From a virus: a stretch of 52,514 nucleotides of DNA. Positions 6,936 through 14,915 of the stretch are shown in pieces; the first letter of the stretch is position 1; every line of letters starts with the position of its first letter. Under the pieces are notes generated by a model. It was not told where the DNA came from. It did no database searches and saw only the letters and a program-made list of their open reading frames with translations. Position numbers and translations under genes: made by a program. The stretch is from the IMG/VR virus record IMGVR_UViG_3300017752_000017, positions 1 to 52,514 of that record; one strand, 5' to 3'.

Positions 6936-7624
6936 CAGTTTAGTAAAATATTTATTACCTGGTCTTCCTGATCTGGAGATAAAAATCCAGGACCATTGAA
7001 TTCAGCACCAGCACCAGGCCCTGGTAACAGATTTCTCAACGTGTCAGCATCTTTTATACCAATCGCGATATCATGTATTGCACCTCTTGTTTCTGTACCG
7101 GAAGCATATCTAGCTACTGGTCTAGCCATAACATCTGTCACATGTGAACCTTTGTATAATACACCATCTTTGAAGAACGCGGAGTATCTTCCTTTCAGGT
7201 CTTCGGCTCCTGCGTATAAAGAAACCTGTAACTGTTTACTTTTAGATTTGTTGTATATATCTTGGGCATCACTATGTACGTCAATCTGCTTGTCAGATAC
7301 TAATTTGCCGCTGTTGTTGAGCAAATTGACAGCTTGATATGTAACCGCAACCGGGCTACCTGATACAACTTTGATTTCAATGTTAGGTTTTTGCATTGCT
7401 TCAAGATAAATCTTCCATATCGCTACCATCTTCTCAACAGTTATATTAGGGTCTCTACAACTGTCAGATGCAATTATATAACAATTGGTATTCTCTTCAC
7501 TCATTTGTTTAGCAGTCATATAATGACCTTTGTGAGGTGGTGAAAAGCACCCTGGGAAGAAACCAACGCTTGTCTGTTGTTGTTCGTCAACAAAAGATTC
7601 AAAAAATTCTTTAAATGTGTTCAT
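6935..7624 (-). CDS. HxGH nucleotidyltransferase with head-targeting-like leader
   Basis: A 229-aa protein with a cytidylyl/adenylyltransferase core: VGFFPGCFSPPHKGHYMTA contains the nucleotide-binding HKGH at about residues 32-35, and the ISSTxxR-type motif region may be the RYASGTETRGAI stretch. Such enzymes couple a nucleotide to a phosphorylated substrate. The N-terminus MNTFKEFFESFVDEQ looks like the short leader of T4 internal head proteins (compare the ligase-like protein at 10091-11431). It overlaps the upstream gene by 1 nt (TAATG). Substrate unknown; packaging in the capsid is inferred from the leader only. Confidence 0.75.
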   Translation of the reverse strand: MNTFKEFFESFVDEQQQTSVGFFPGCFSPPHKGHYMTAKQMSEENTNCYIIASDSCRDPNITVEKMVAIWKIYLEAMQKPNIEIKVVSGSPVAVTYQAVNLLNNSGKLVSDKQIDVHSDAQDIYNKSKSKQLQVSLYAGAEDLKGRYSAFFKDGVLYKGSHVTDVMARPVARYASGTETRGAIHDIAIGIKDADTLRNLLPGPGAGAEFNGPGFLSPDQEDQVINILLN

Positions 7625-8040
7625 TATGTTTTGAAGCTGTTTCTGTAAATGTTGAGCAACTGCAAATCACACAATCCGAATTGTCCTAAATACATCTCAA
7701 GTTGTTCAAGTGTTTCTATTAAATCTAGTTGTTTCAATTCACATTCAGATTCGATATGACCATGTTTGATTAAACATTCCATCGCAGCTCCCTTGAGCTT
7801 ACATAAACTAGATTCAACCGGCGGTTGTATCATTTCTATAGAATCAGCTCCAACATTCATTATTCCATCCATCAAACCTGGGATGAATATAGTAGCACTA
7901 TTTGATGTTTCATCCTCTTCAAGTAAATACCCTTCATAACTTTGCATGGATTCATGGTTACCTGGATCACGTTTGAATCTAATTTTCTTAAGAGATATCG
8001 AGCCTAGTGCTTGTTGAATTATATTATTGAGACTACTCAC
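7624..8040 (-). CDS. Hypothetical protein
   Basis: A 138-aa protein I do not recognise. An N-terminal helix (NNIIQQALGSISLKKI) and a central beta region with PGLMDGIMNVG precede a helical C-terminus. Start is GTG 8040, 5 nt after an AATAAATA late box. It is first in a likely late unit with the nucleotidyltransferase and the 134-aa protein, which may be virion proteins. Confidence 0.6.
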   Translation of the reverse strand: MSSLNNIIQQALGSISLKKIRFKRDPGNHESMQSYEGYLLEEDETSNSATIFIPGLMDGIMNVGADSIEMIQPPVESSLCKLKGAAMECLIKHGHIESECELKQLDLIETLEQLEMYLGQFGLCDLQLLNIYRNSFKT

Positions 8041-8053
8041 AACATTATTTATT
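8041..8053 (-). promoter_or_regulatory. Late-type promoter, leaderless geometry
   Basis: Minus strand AATAAATA (8053-8046), ATGTT, then GTG 8040. It lies back-to-back with the early-type promoter of folE on the other strand. Confidence 0.65.
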
Positions 8054-8064
8054 TAATAAAACAG

Positions 8065-8099
8065 TTGAAATACTCAATTGAGCAGTTATAATTGTGTTT
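8065..8099 (+). promoter_or_regulatory. Early-type promoter of folE
   Basis: TTGAAA (8065-8070), 16-bp spacer, TATAAT (8087-8092), then 7 nt to ATG 8100. It is close to the sigma-70 consensus. The predicted start is 8099, so the mRNA has at most a 1-nt leader. Confidence 0.85.
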
Positions 8100-8762
8100 A
8101 TGAGTAATGTTATGAATTTAGATGGAGTGAAGCTAACCTTTGCAAATGGTAATCATCCGCGGTCAGAAGAAGAAAAACAACAGATTATTGAGAATGCTGC
8201 TAAGGCGTATGAAGCGTATATGGATGCCCTAGGATTTGATTGGAGAAATGACCCTAACAGCGCTGATACACCTAGAAGAGTCGCGAAAGCTTTTGTAAAC
8301 GATTTGGCTGCCGGTTGTTATGATGCCCCTCCGAAGATTACGACTTTTGATAATGTGGATCAGTATGATGGTCTTGTGTTTCAAGGTAACATCAAAACCA
8401 ACTCTTTCTGTTCTCATCACCATCTACCTTTTATAGGTCAAACACATGTAGCGTATATACCAGGTAAGGATGGTCAGGTTATCGGTTTGAGCAAATTGAA
8501 TCGTATAGTGGAGTGGTTCTCTCGTCGACCACAAGTGCAAGAAAACTTAACCATGCAGATACACAAACATATTAATGAGGTGTGTGTAGGTAACAATGGA
8601 GTGGCAGTACTTGTTGAGGCTAACCACACTTGCGCTGGTCTTAGAGGTGTCAAACATGACAGTACAATGAAAACTGCGAGAATGAGCGGAGCCTTTTTTG
8701 ACAAGAAGGACATAAACACCAGACAGGAATTTTACGATTTTGTGAGAGATTTAAAAAGATGA
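8100..8762 (+). CDS. folE: GTP cyclohydrolase I, FolE
   Basis: A 220-aa GTP cyclohydrolase I that makes dihydroneopterin triphosphate from GTP, the first step of preQ0 synthesis. The zinc and active-site residues are in place: FCSHHHLPF (Cys and His ligands), AYIPGKDGQVIGLSKLNRI, and NHTCAGLRGVKH with the third ligand Cys. Length and full-domain conservation fit a functional enzyme. The frame also has a GTG at 8094, but ATG 8100 sits right after the promoter. With queD, queE and queC elsewhere in the window it completes the preQ0 set. Confidence 0.95.
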   Translation: MSNVMNLDGVKLTFANGNHPRSEEEKQQIIENAAKAYEAYMDALGFDWRNDPNSADTPRRVAKAFVNDLAAGCYDAPPKITTFDNVDQYDGLVFQGNIKTNSFCSHHHLPFIGQTHVAYIPGKDGQVIGLSKLNRIVEWFSRRPQVQENLTMQIHKHINEVCVGNNGVAVLVEANHTCAGLRGVKHDSTMKTARMSGAFFDKKDINTRQEFYDFVRDLKR

Positions 8763-8914
8763 AAACAATTATAGATAAAATAGACATTAAGTGTGCTTCA
8801 GGTTTATGTGAACACACAATACATAATTACAACCTAATATCATGGTTTGCAGTGATAGCAATTGCCACAATCGTGTTTAAATATACACATGAGTACAACA
8901 AAAACAAAAACTAA
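8759..8914 (+). CDS. Small single-span membrane protein, 51 aa
   Basis: A 51-aa ORF starting with ATG inside the folE stop (ATGA). It has a hydrophilic N-terminus with two cysteines (KCASGLC), one membrane span (NLISWFAVIAIATIVFKY) and a basic tail (EYNKNKN). The overlap coupling and clear topology support it as a real gene. Function unknown; a small phage membrane protein. Confidence 0.6.
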   Translation: MKTIIDKIDIKCASGLCEHTIHNYNLISWFAVIAIATIVFKYTHEYNKNKN

Positions 8915-9107
8915 GAAACCAGTCGATCAAACAGAAGATGTTTCAGATTTAAATACTATGATAAATTTATCATTATCGTTCACGAAAGAAATCGAAAACA
9001 TTATGACTGTTGATAAACTTACTTTCACTGAAAGATCTAGCGCACTAGGTACAGCTACAAAATATTTTGTTGAGGCTGTTAATGAAGTGGCTGAAAGAAA
9101 TGCTTGA
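8889..9107 (+). CDS. Hypothetical small protein, 72 aa
   Basis: A 72-aa protein from ATG 8889, overlapping the preceding small membrane gene by 26 bp in another frame. The N-terminus is basic (TTKTKTKKP) and the rest helical (SDLNTMINLSLSFTKEIENI ending VEAVNEVAERNA). I do not recognise it. It continues the folE unit; the next gene overlaps its stop by 8 bp. Confidence 0.6.
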   Translation: MSTTKTKTKKPVDQTEDVSDLNTMINLSLSFTKEIENIMTVDKLTFTERSSALGTATKYFVEAVNEVAERNA

Positions 9108-9618
9108 AGATTGCATTTACGGCTTAACATCCGCGCGATACAAAAAACTAAAACGCCCGGCACAGTTAGCAGCTACTAAGCCAGATACATGTGTCAAGAT
9201 TTTAAACAAAAGCGCATATTATGTTATTAAAGATTGCGCTGAAATAACACTAAAGTATTTACCACATTATATTTATAGTGGTATACGAGACCCGATATCT
9301 AAATTAAGAGGTAACGTACCAGAGCAGGATATAATAGATTTTGCTAATAGATCTAGTCGTGAGGATCACACACAACAATTATTAAGATTAATACTTGATG
9401 ATATCACCCGCGAAACAGTTGCTGTTAAAACAATACAACAGGAATCAACATCAATTGATTTCACATTAACAGGTGAAGAGGATGATGTGTATGGTGATTA
9501 TGAGTATGGTCCGACTGAAGAACTAGAGCCTATTGAAGAAGTAACTCCAGTGAGTGACAGCGTCAATATAAATGATGCAAGTTCGGTAATATATACTCTA
9601 AAGCAAGCCTTGTTATAA
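9100..9618 (+). CDS. Hypothetical protein, acidic C-terminus
   Basis: A 172-aa protein. The N-terminal part is basic (SARYKKLKRPAQ) with predicted helices; the last third is strongly acidic and tyrosine-rich (GEEDDVYGDYEYGPTEELE). ATG 9100 is chosen because it overlaps the previous stop as ATGCTTGA; in-frame TTG 9067 and ATG 9082 are alternatives. Last gene of the folE unit. No family recognised. Confidence 0.6.
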   Translation: MLEDCIYGLTSARYKKLKRPAQLAATKPDTCVKILNKSAYYVIKDCAEITLKYLPHYIYSGIRDPISKLRGNVPEQDIIDFANRSSREDHTQQLLRLILDDITRETVAVKTIQQESTSIDFTLTGEEDDVYGDYEYGPTEELEPIEEVTPVSDSVNINDASSVIYTLKQALL

Positions 9619-9636
9619 TTATACTTGCTCGTTTTT
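9602..9636 (+). terminator. Possible terminator between convergent genes
   Basis: A short inverted repeat AGCAAG (9602-9607) and CTTGCT (9624-9629) encloses the palindrome TATAATTATA and is followed by CG and five T. It lies over the convergent stops at 9618/9619. The stem is only 6 bp, so the call is weak. Confidence 0.3.
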
Positions 9637-9798
9637 CTTGTCTTGTATTTCTTTCCTACGACACTTGCTCAACTTATTAATCTCGTTCAACGCTTTACGA
9701 GCTCTTGTACCAGCTGCTTTGTTGAATTTTTCTTCAAACTTCTGGCTTTCTGCGTGATAAATCTCAATTTGTTCTATTAATTGTTCATGAGTTGTCAT
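9619..9798 (-). CDS. Small basic histone-like conserved protein, 59 aa
   Basis: A 59-aa basic, fully helical protein: EQLIEQIEIYHAESQKFEEK, then KAAGTRARKALNEINKL and a Lys/Arg-rich tail. The AGTRARKAL pattern resembles a small protein I recall as widespread in marine T4-like phages and sometimes labelled histone-like. DNA binding is plausible from charge, not shown. The open frame runs further upstream, but ATG 9798 follows a late-type box by 5 nt and gives the conserved length. Convergent with the folE unit. Confidence 0.7.
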   Translation of the reverse strand: MTTHEQLIEQIEIYHAESQKFEEKFNKAAGTRARKALNEINKLSKCRRKEIQDKKNEQV

Positions 9799-9811
9799 GA
9801 TAATACTTAAT
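9799..9811 (-). promoter_or_regulatory. Late-type promoter variant, leaderless geometry
   Basis: Minus strand ATTAAGTA (9811-9804), TTATC, then ATG 9798. It differs from TATAAATA by A-to-T and A-to-G changes; its position is what makes it credible. It is divergent to the late promoter at 9828-9841. Confidence 0.5.
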
Positions 9812-9827
9812 ATTTTATGTGTGTAAA

Positions 9828-9841
9828 TATAAATAATTACG
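9828..9841 (+). promoter_or_regulatory. Late promoter, perfect TATAAATA
   Basis: TATAAATA (9828-9835), 6 nt, then ATG 9842. With the T4 late rule (TATAAATA at -13 to -6) transcription would start exactly at the ATG. Confidence 0.75.
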
Positions 9842-10090
9842 ATGAATAAATTTGATAAAAAATTTAGTAACCTGTTGTCAGATGTATACTCAAGCATGTG
9901 TTTGAACGAATATCAAGAGACAGAAGAAGAGGACAAAGATGCAGCACTAGATGCAGCAAAAACTGCGAGTGATGGTACTGAAGTTTCTCGCGCTAAAGAG
10001 AAACATGACAGAGAGTTAGAGAAGGTACTTGATCAGAAGACTAAAAATTTAAGACAAGCTGGTAGAGATTTGAAGAAACCTCAAGCTTGA
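9842..10090 (+). CDS. Small late protein with head-targeting-like leader
   Basis: An 82-aa very charged protein. It begins MNKFDKKFSNLLSDV and reaches MCLNEY, an LxE-type site as used by the T4 prohead protease, followed by an acidic/Lys-rich helical body (TEEEDKDAALDAAKTA; AKEKHDRELEKVLDQ). This looks like a small prohead core or internal head protein. It stands alone on the plus strand between minus-strand late genes, with its own late promoter. No homolog recognised by sequence. Confidence 0.65.
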   Translation: MNKFDKKFSNLLSDVYSSMCLNEYQETEEEDKDAALDAAKTASDGTEVSRAKEKHDRELEKVLDQKTKNLRQAGRDLKKPQA

Positions 10091-11431
10091 TTATTTTTGA
10101 AACTTACCTGTTGTTAGATTCTTAGCAGAGAAATCTAACCGGTCAACAATCTTGACTTGATTGTCACCAACAAACAACACGAAGCCTTCGCCTCTGCTCA
10201 AAGCAAATGACCCATCGTCTTGTGGTATAAAACTCTTACCAATCTTTCCTCCAGTTTTTTGAATCTGTGTCTCAACTTGTGTGAACAAATCAACAATCAC
10301 TCTTTTCACGGCGATCATGTAGTGTGTAGCAATCACAAAATGCTGGAAGCTATCATTCTCAAACATGTTCTTGTAACCAGCCATTCGTTGTTTTGCATTC
10401 CCTATACCACGCTCACCTTTACCTGCTGATTCTTTATCGAAATTTTTCTTGAGAAATGTGTAAAATCTTTTGCTAAACACTTCTTCTTTGAAATCGTTAC
10501 CATCAAATGCTCGTGAGTATACATTGTTTTTGGTACGTTCAGCCTTCTTCACTTCATCGTTGAGAAACCGCTGCACGATTCCCATGAACTTTTTGTTATT
10601 GACATACGCAGTGTCAAATGTATCCGTTACGTGTTCGATGTGCTGTTGTGCATGTGCAAGCAAACTGTCTAGCTCCACTTTGACCTGTCTAGGTAAATTG
10701 AGATTGATTTGTTTTTGATTGTATGTACTACTTTCAATGAACACATTGTTGGTTTTACCTGCTTGAACCAACTGATCAATATTTTTGTTCGGAGCGGTGA
10801 AGCGAATGTTAGTTCCATCATCAGTAACTCCCTTGAAACTGTCATGCACTGCGATTCCAAAATCTGCATTGTTCACTCGATGATACAACTCGCTTTGATC
10901 ATCGACTGGTACAGCGTACTTGATCAACTGAGGTTGAAACACGACGTGCGGTTGCCCGTCAATTGATTCCGATTTCTTCACATCGGGTGTGAATATGATG
11001 TCACCTTGAAATATTCTGTCTGACCCGATGCTTTCGTACACAGGCTTGAGAGACAGTAACGCTTGATTGAGCTTCTCAGCTAACCCAGGAGCATGTCCGT
11101 GATTCGCAGCAATCTCTTCTGATGTGTGGTTGATCTTGGGTGTTTTATTGAACCCGCTCTTGCTCGCTACAAAGAATTGACCCTTGTGATCTGGTCTAGG
11201 GTCAGCACCAAAATACAATGCTGGTGCTCCATCTACTTTGAGGTTCACAACAGTTTCACTATCCAATCCATACACATAGTTCTTAAGGTTGGTTATATGA
11301 TCAACAAAATTAGCAAAACCTTGCTTGCCTTGTTCGATCACTAGATCTTCTAGATGGCTCAAGTGTAATTTAACACCCGGGTTAATTTTGGCTTCTAAGA
11401 AGAGTTGATAGTATTGTTTAAATGTGTTCAT
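10091..11431 (-). CDS. Ligase-like (KxDG) virion protein, DUF6267-like
   Basis: A 446-aa protein related, by my reading, to large phage proteins of the DUF6267 type. VVNLKVDGAPALYFG at about residues 60-74 has the KxDG motif I of DNA/RNA ligases and capping enzymes, followed by FFVASKSGF and a motif-III-like IFQGDIIFT; motifs IV and V are not clear. The N-terminus MNTFKQYYQLFLEAK closely resembles the T4 capsid-targeting leader. It is last in a three-gene late unit with a PD-(D/E)XK-like protein (4-nt ATGA overlap). Nucleotidyl-transfer activity and packaging in the head are inferences. Confidence 0.65.
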   Translation of the reverse strand: MNTFKQYYQLFLEAKINPGVKLHLSHLEDLVIEQGKQGFANFVDHITNLKNYVYGLDSETVVNLKVDGAPALYFGADPRPDHKGQFFVASKSGFNKTPKINHTSEEIAANHGHAPGLAEKLNQALLSLKPVYESIGSDRIFQGDIIFTPDVKKSESIDGQPHVVFQPQLIKYAVPVDDQSELYHRVNNADFGIAVHDSFKGVTDDGTNIRFTAPNKNIDQLVQAGKTNNVFIESSTYNQKQINLNLPRQVKVELDSLLAHAQQHIEHVTDTFDTAYVNNKKFMGIVQRFLNDEVKKAERTKNNVYSRAFDGNDFKEEVFSKRFYTFLKKNFDKESAGKGERGIGNAKQRMAGYKNMFENDSFQHFVIATHYMIAVKRVIVDLFTQVETQIQKTGGKIGKSFIPQDDGSFALSRGEGFVLFVGDNQVKIVDRLDFSAKNLTTGKFQK

Positions 11432-12987
11432 GTAAGAGTTATACCCATTCCTTTGTTTCTTGAGTCTACACCAGCTGCACCAGCTATCAATCTAGGGTGC
11501 TTTTCAAGTTGAGAGAAAACTGATAAATACACATCACCTAAATTCTCACCAGTGAATTTTAATGATATAGCGTCTAAATGTCTTTCGGTGTTTATTATTA
11601 GCAAGTATGGAAAACCGTGTACGGCTTGGTACGAAGTCGCGTGTAGTGCTAACTGCATCCGTTGTAAGGTTCTTTGTCCTAGTGATTGTATATTGCCTTT
11701 ACCTGGCTCTTTACCTTTTAATAAATCACGTTGTATATCCGGTCTACTAAACACTTGTTCGATTCCAGCGATTAAATTAGTTACTTGTGCCTGGTCGAGG
11801 GGCTCAGTCCGCATTTCAACAAACGCTTCCGCTAGTTCAGCGGGTGTGAAATTCCATTTATTGTTAAACATATACTGAGCTGAGTCTTGCCACTTGTATG
11901 CATCGGCATTGATTTCTGATACATTTACTAAAGCCTTCTGTAAACATTGTATCACATCATTCATCCATGTATTCAGTTTTTTGATCCCGGTAGTAGTATT
12001 AACACCAGCCATCACCATAAACCCACTCCACATCTTACTCAATGTACTGTATGCCAGTTGTATATCTTCTCGGTCTTGCAAGCTCTCTTTATTAAGATGA
12101 GAGATAATATCTCTTATTGATGTTAATTGGTTAATGTCAATATCACCTCTCTTTGTTGCATTTGGCATGTATGATTGATCGATATACTTCCCGGCTAGCT
12201 CAGCAGTTCTGGATACAACATCAATACTACGTCTTGTATCTGCATCTGCAAAGTGCATTCCTTTACTTTGCAATATGTCGAGATATCTGTTGGTTTGTCC
12301 TGTTCCACCGGCTCCAGCTGTAGTGATACCTTTTGTATAATCTGACGAGCCTAATCTCCCGGAATCACCTTTAACTTCAACCTCGCTTCCACCAACATAC
12401 AGATCTCCAGATTGTTGTTTACCGTTCTCATCTAAATCTGCTTTATTTGCGTTTGTAAATAGAGATATACCAACTTCACCTCGACCGACACTAACATTGT
12501 TTATTTTAGGTTGTACTTCATTACAAATTTCTGTAAAAAACTCTTTCCACGTTGGTGTCAGTTTTTTAATTAGAGGATCTAAGCAATTTTCTAGAGACCA
12601 TATACCATCGCCTGTTAGATATTTTTCAATGCTACCTAACGTACCCTCCTTCTTTTTGTTTATTATCTGTAATAATACAGAATTGTTTATATCATGGTTG
12701 AGAGAAATATTAATTAAATGATCATCAATCACCGGGACTTGTTCCCATTTTGCTAATCTTAATAACTGAAGAAATAGCTCTTCAGTACCTCCAACACTCT
12801 TAGACAGTATTGTTCTTTTTAATTTGTTATAATAATCTGCCGGTATTTCTCCTAGAGACTCTTCTGGTTGACCTGTCGGTATACCGATGATTTCAACATC
12901 TTCATTCACAAACCGACTACTGATAGTATCAAATCTCTTGTTAGTAACAGATTTAGAATAGAGTTTAGCTATGTCTCGATCACTCAT
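11428..12987 (-). CDS. Late protein with PD-(D/E)XK-like nuclease motif
   Basis: A 519-aa protein. GRGEVGISLF, then SGDLYVGGSEVEVKGDSG at about residues 190-208 reads as a restriction-endonuclease-like core: an upstream Glu, an Asp, and E-V-K on the next strand. The remainder is helical and unrecognised; QTNRYLDILQ and HGFPYLLII stand out as ordered parts. It is ATGA-coupled to genes on both sides, in a late unit with the ligase-like protein. Similar genes in marine T4-like phages are usually labelled structural. The nuclease fold is probable; activity is unproven. Confidence 0.6.
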   Translation of the reverse strand: MSDRDIAKLYSKSVTNKRFDTISSRFVNEDVEIIGIPTGQPEESLGEIPADYYNKLKRTILSKSVGGTEELFLQLLRLAKWEQVPVIDDHLINISLNHDINNSVLLQIINKKKEGTLGSIEKYLTGDGIWSLENCLDPLIKKLTPTWKEFFTEICNEVQPKINNVSVGRGEVGISLFTNANKADLDENGKQQSGDLYVGGSEVEVKGDSGRLGSSDYTKGITTAGAGGTGQTNRYLDILQSKGMHFADADTRRSIDVVSRTAELAGKYIDQSYMPNATKRGDIDINQLTSIRDIISHLNKESLQDREDIQLAYSTLSKMWSGFMVMAGVNTTTGIKKLNTWMNDVIQCLQKALVNVSEINADAYKWQDSAQYMFNNKWNFTPAELAEAFVEMRTEPLDQAQVTNLIAGIEQVFSRPDIQRDLLKGKEPGKGNIQSLGQRTLQRMQLALHATSYQAVHGFPYLLIINTERHLDAISLKFTGENLGDVYLSVFSQLEKHPRLIAGAAGVDSRNKGMGITLT

Positions 12988-14339
12988 CAGCTTACTCCTG
13001 GTCCGGGATCAATATCGTGCATCTCAAGATCCGGGTAATGGTCACGAACCAATTTGTTCAGCAACGTCTTGAGCTCTCTAACATTACTAGCGGATACTTT
13101 GGTTGTCAACTTGCTATACGACACTGAATCAATATCATTTGGATTGATGATCAATGCTTGTCGCACCAATTCTAACATGTCTATTTGCAACTTGTCCACA
13201 TCATCTGGTTCGAATTCCATGGTGTCGTCAACTGGTGGTTCCACAGCAGCTTGTTCTGGTTCAGCAGGTACTTCAGCTGGTGGTGCTTCATCTTCTGGTG
13301 CTTCCATGATGGGCATGCCAGTGTCTCGTATGATCTGTTCGAATGTTTTCATTTTTAAATTGTTTTCTAGATTAATGATAGTTTGAAGCTTTTGTAGGTT
13401 GTTGAGATCCAAATCCCCTTTTTTAAACATTTTTAATATTTTTTCTCGTTTATCAGCATCTACACCACCTGGATATTCTGCCAATGCAGTTAGTAAACCC
13501 TTCTCATCTTTTGAATATCCTTTTTCGTCCCAAAATCGATCAAGCTCTAGTTGTTCATTGCCCTTGTCTACTTGCTTCATCTGTTTGATATTTCTCAACG
13601 CTTCACCGCGTGGACCGTATAACAAATTACCAACAACCTTCGCTCCCTTCATACTACCGGCTGCAATTTGTTTGGCACCTCTAGCAGCACTCTTGACACC
13701 TTCCTTACCAGCTGATATATTGCTTTGAAATTCATCATTATCTAAACCGTATGGATTTTTATCTGACTTCTTCCCTCTGCTCAGAGCACCCAAACCTCGA
13801 GCCACATTACCCAAACTCTTGACAGCTTTAACTGGAGACGATCTGGTCATTCTGTTCTTGATAGTATCAAAAACACCCTCGAGCTGAATGTTGTATTCTG
13901 GAAATGATTGCTGTATCAGCTCTATCAATTGAGTTGAGTTGCTGACCAGCATCTCGATCTCGTGATCTGGTATCTGTCTACCCAGCATGCGTTTCAAATC
14001 CGCACGATCTTCATCACCAACCGGTGACATTTCTTGTATGATGTCTGTGAATTGATCAACAGCTTGTTCATTTGTTGTCTGTTCTCCCCAGGTGAATGGT
14101 TGAGGTGACACACGTTGCAACAGAGCTAGAAACTCTGTTGGATTGGTTGATACATTTTCCACTGCATCAATGTTACTAGCGGATGGAGCATCTCTTCTGG
14201 ACGAAACACCTTCTGATTGAAAAAATGTGGTGAGCACATCCGCCCATCTCTTTTTATCAGTACCTGTAGTAAAATTCTTTACTTTGGCCTGTTGCATCTG
14301 ATTTTCAGCAGAAGATATCATGTTATCGAATTGATCCAT
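12987..14339 (-). CDS. Late virion-type protein with internal leader-like segment
   Basis: A 450-aa polar protein. It contains a Lys/Arg/Gly-rich central section (SLGNVARGLGALSRGKK; GAKQIAAGSMKGAKVVG) and an acidic proline/alanine linker (EAPPAEVPAEPEQAAVEPP). Near residue 331 it has MKTFEQIIRDTGMPIMEA, very like a T4-type capsid-targeting leader, but inside the protein. No promoter or Shine-Dalgarno site is seen there, so it may be a fusion or a processing site. First gene of the late unit 14339-10091, behind a perfect TATAAATA box. Probably an internal head or structural protein. Confidence 0.6.
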   Translation of the reverse strand: MDQFDNMISSAENQMQQAKVKNFTTGTDKKRWADVLTTFFQSEGVSSRRDAPSASNIDAVENVSTNPTEFLALLQRVSPQPFTWGEQTTNEQAVDQFTDIIQEMSPVGDEDRADLKRMLGRQIPDHEIEMLVSNSTQLIELIQQSFPEYNIQLEGVFDTIKNRMTRSSPVKAVKSLGNVARGLGALSRGKKSDKNPYGLDNDEFQSNISAGKEGVKSAARGAKQIAAGSMKGAKVVGNLLYGPRGEALRNIKQMKQVDKGNEQLELDRFWDEKGYSKDEKGLLTALAEYPGGVDADKREKILKMFKKGDLDLNNLQKLQTIINLENNLKMKTFEQIIRDTGMPIMEAPEDEAPPAEVPAEPEQAAVEPPVDDTMEFEPDDVDKLQIDMLELVRQALIINPNDIDSVSYSKLTTKVSASNVRELKTLLNKLVRDHYPDLEMHDIDPGPGVS

Positions 14340-14353
14340 TGATATTATTTATA
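14340..14353 (-). promoter_or_regulatory. Late promoter, perfect TATAAATA
   Basis: Minus strand TATAAATA (14353-14346), 6 nt (ATATCA), then ATG 14339. It drives the three-gene unit ending at 10091; the predicted mRNA is leaderless. Confidence 0.75.
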
Positions 14354-14915
14354 AAAAAACCAGATTCTTTATTTTTATATTGTTAAAATACTGTTGAGAT
14401 AGATATGTTAATTCGTATTTTTCAGCAAACTTTTTAGCTTTTTCGAAATCGAATCGTTTGTTTTGTTGTTTGCGCAAAAATTCAGATATGACTGATGCTC
14501 TGGCGCGCAATTCACCTCGACCTTCTTTACATCTATCAACAAATATATCGAAGTCATCCTCATGGTTATATATCTTGATAGGTAACAGTTGTCTAACTTT
14601 GGCTGTCAGGGTGTTGATGAAGTTGATTACTTGTGTTCTAGATGAGTGTTTGAACAACTCTAGCTGAATGTTTGACAAGTTGTTATACAGTATAACCTTG
14701 TTCGTGGTATCTATGCTCATTACTGACTCACATATTTCATGAATCACATGATGATACATTACTTTCTTAGTATCACTGCTCCTCATGTTCAATTTATTTA
14801 ACAGATCAAACTGATGTAGATCATCAATTATGTTAGTTTCGCAATTGATTAACACTTGTCGATAATCAACCAAACAAAAACTCAATGTAGGTAATTCAAA
14901 ACATTCAATCGGCAT
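14349..14915 (-). CDS. Hypothetical protein
   Basis: A 188-aa mostly helical protein with no recognised family. Features: an N-terminal ELPTLSFCLVDYRQVLI, a middle VMYHHVIHEICESV, and a basic C-terminal half (KEGRGELRARASVISEFLRK). ATG 14915 overlaps the stop of the upstream nuclease-like gene by 11 bp; a GTG lies one codon earlier. Its stop ends near the late promoter of the next unit. Confidence 0.6.
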   Translation of the reverse strand: MPIECFELPTLSFCLVDYRQVLINCETNIIDDLHQFDLLNKLNMRSSDTKKVMYHHVIHEICESVMSIDTTNKVILYNNLSNIQLELFKHSSRTQVINFINTLTAKVRQLLPIKIYNHEDDFDIFVDRCKEGRGELRARASVISEFLRKQQNKRFDFEKAKKFAEKYELTYLSQQYFNNIKIKNLVFL

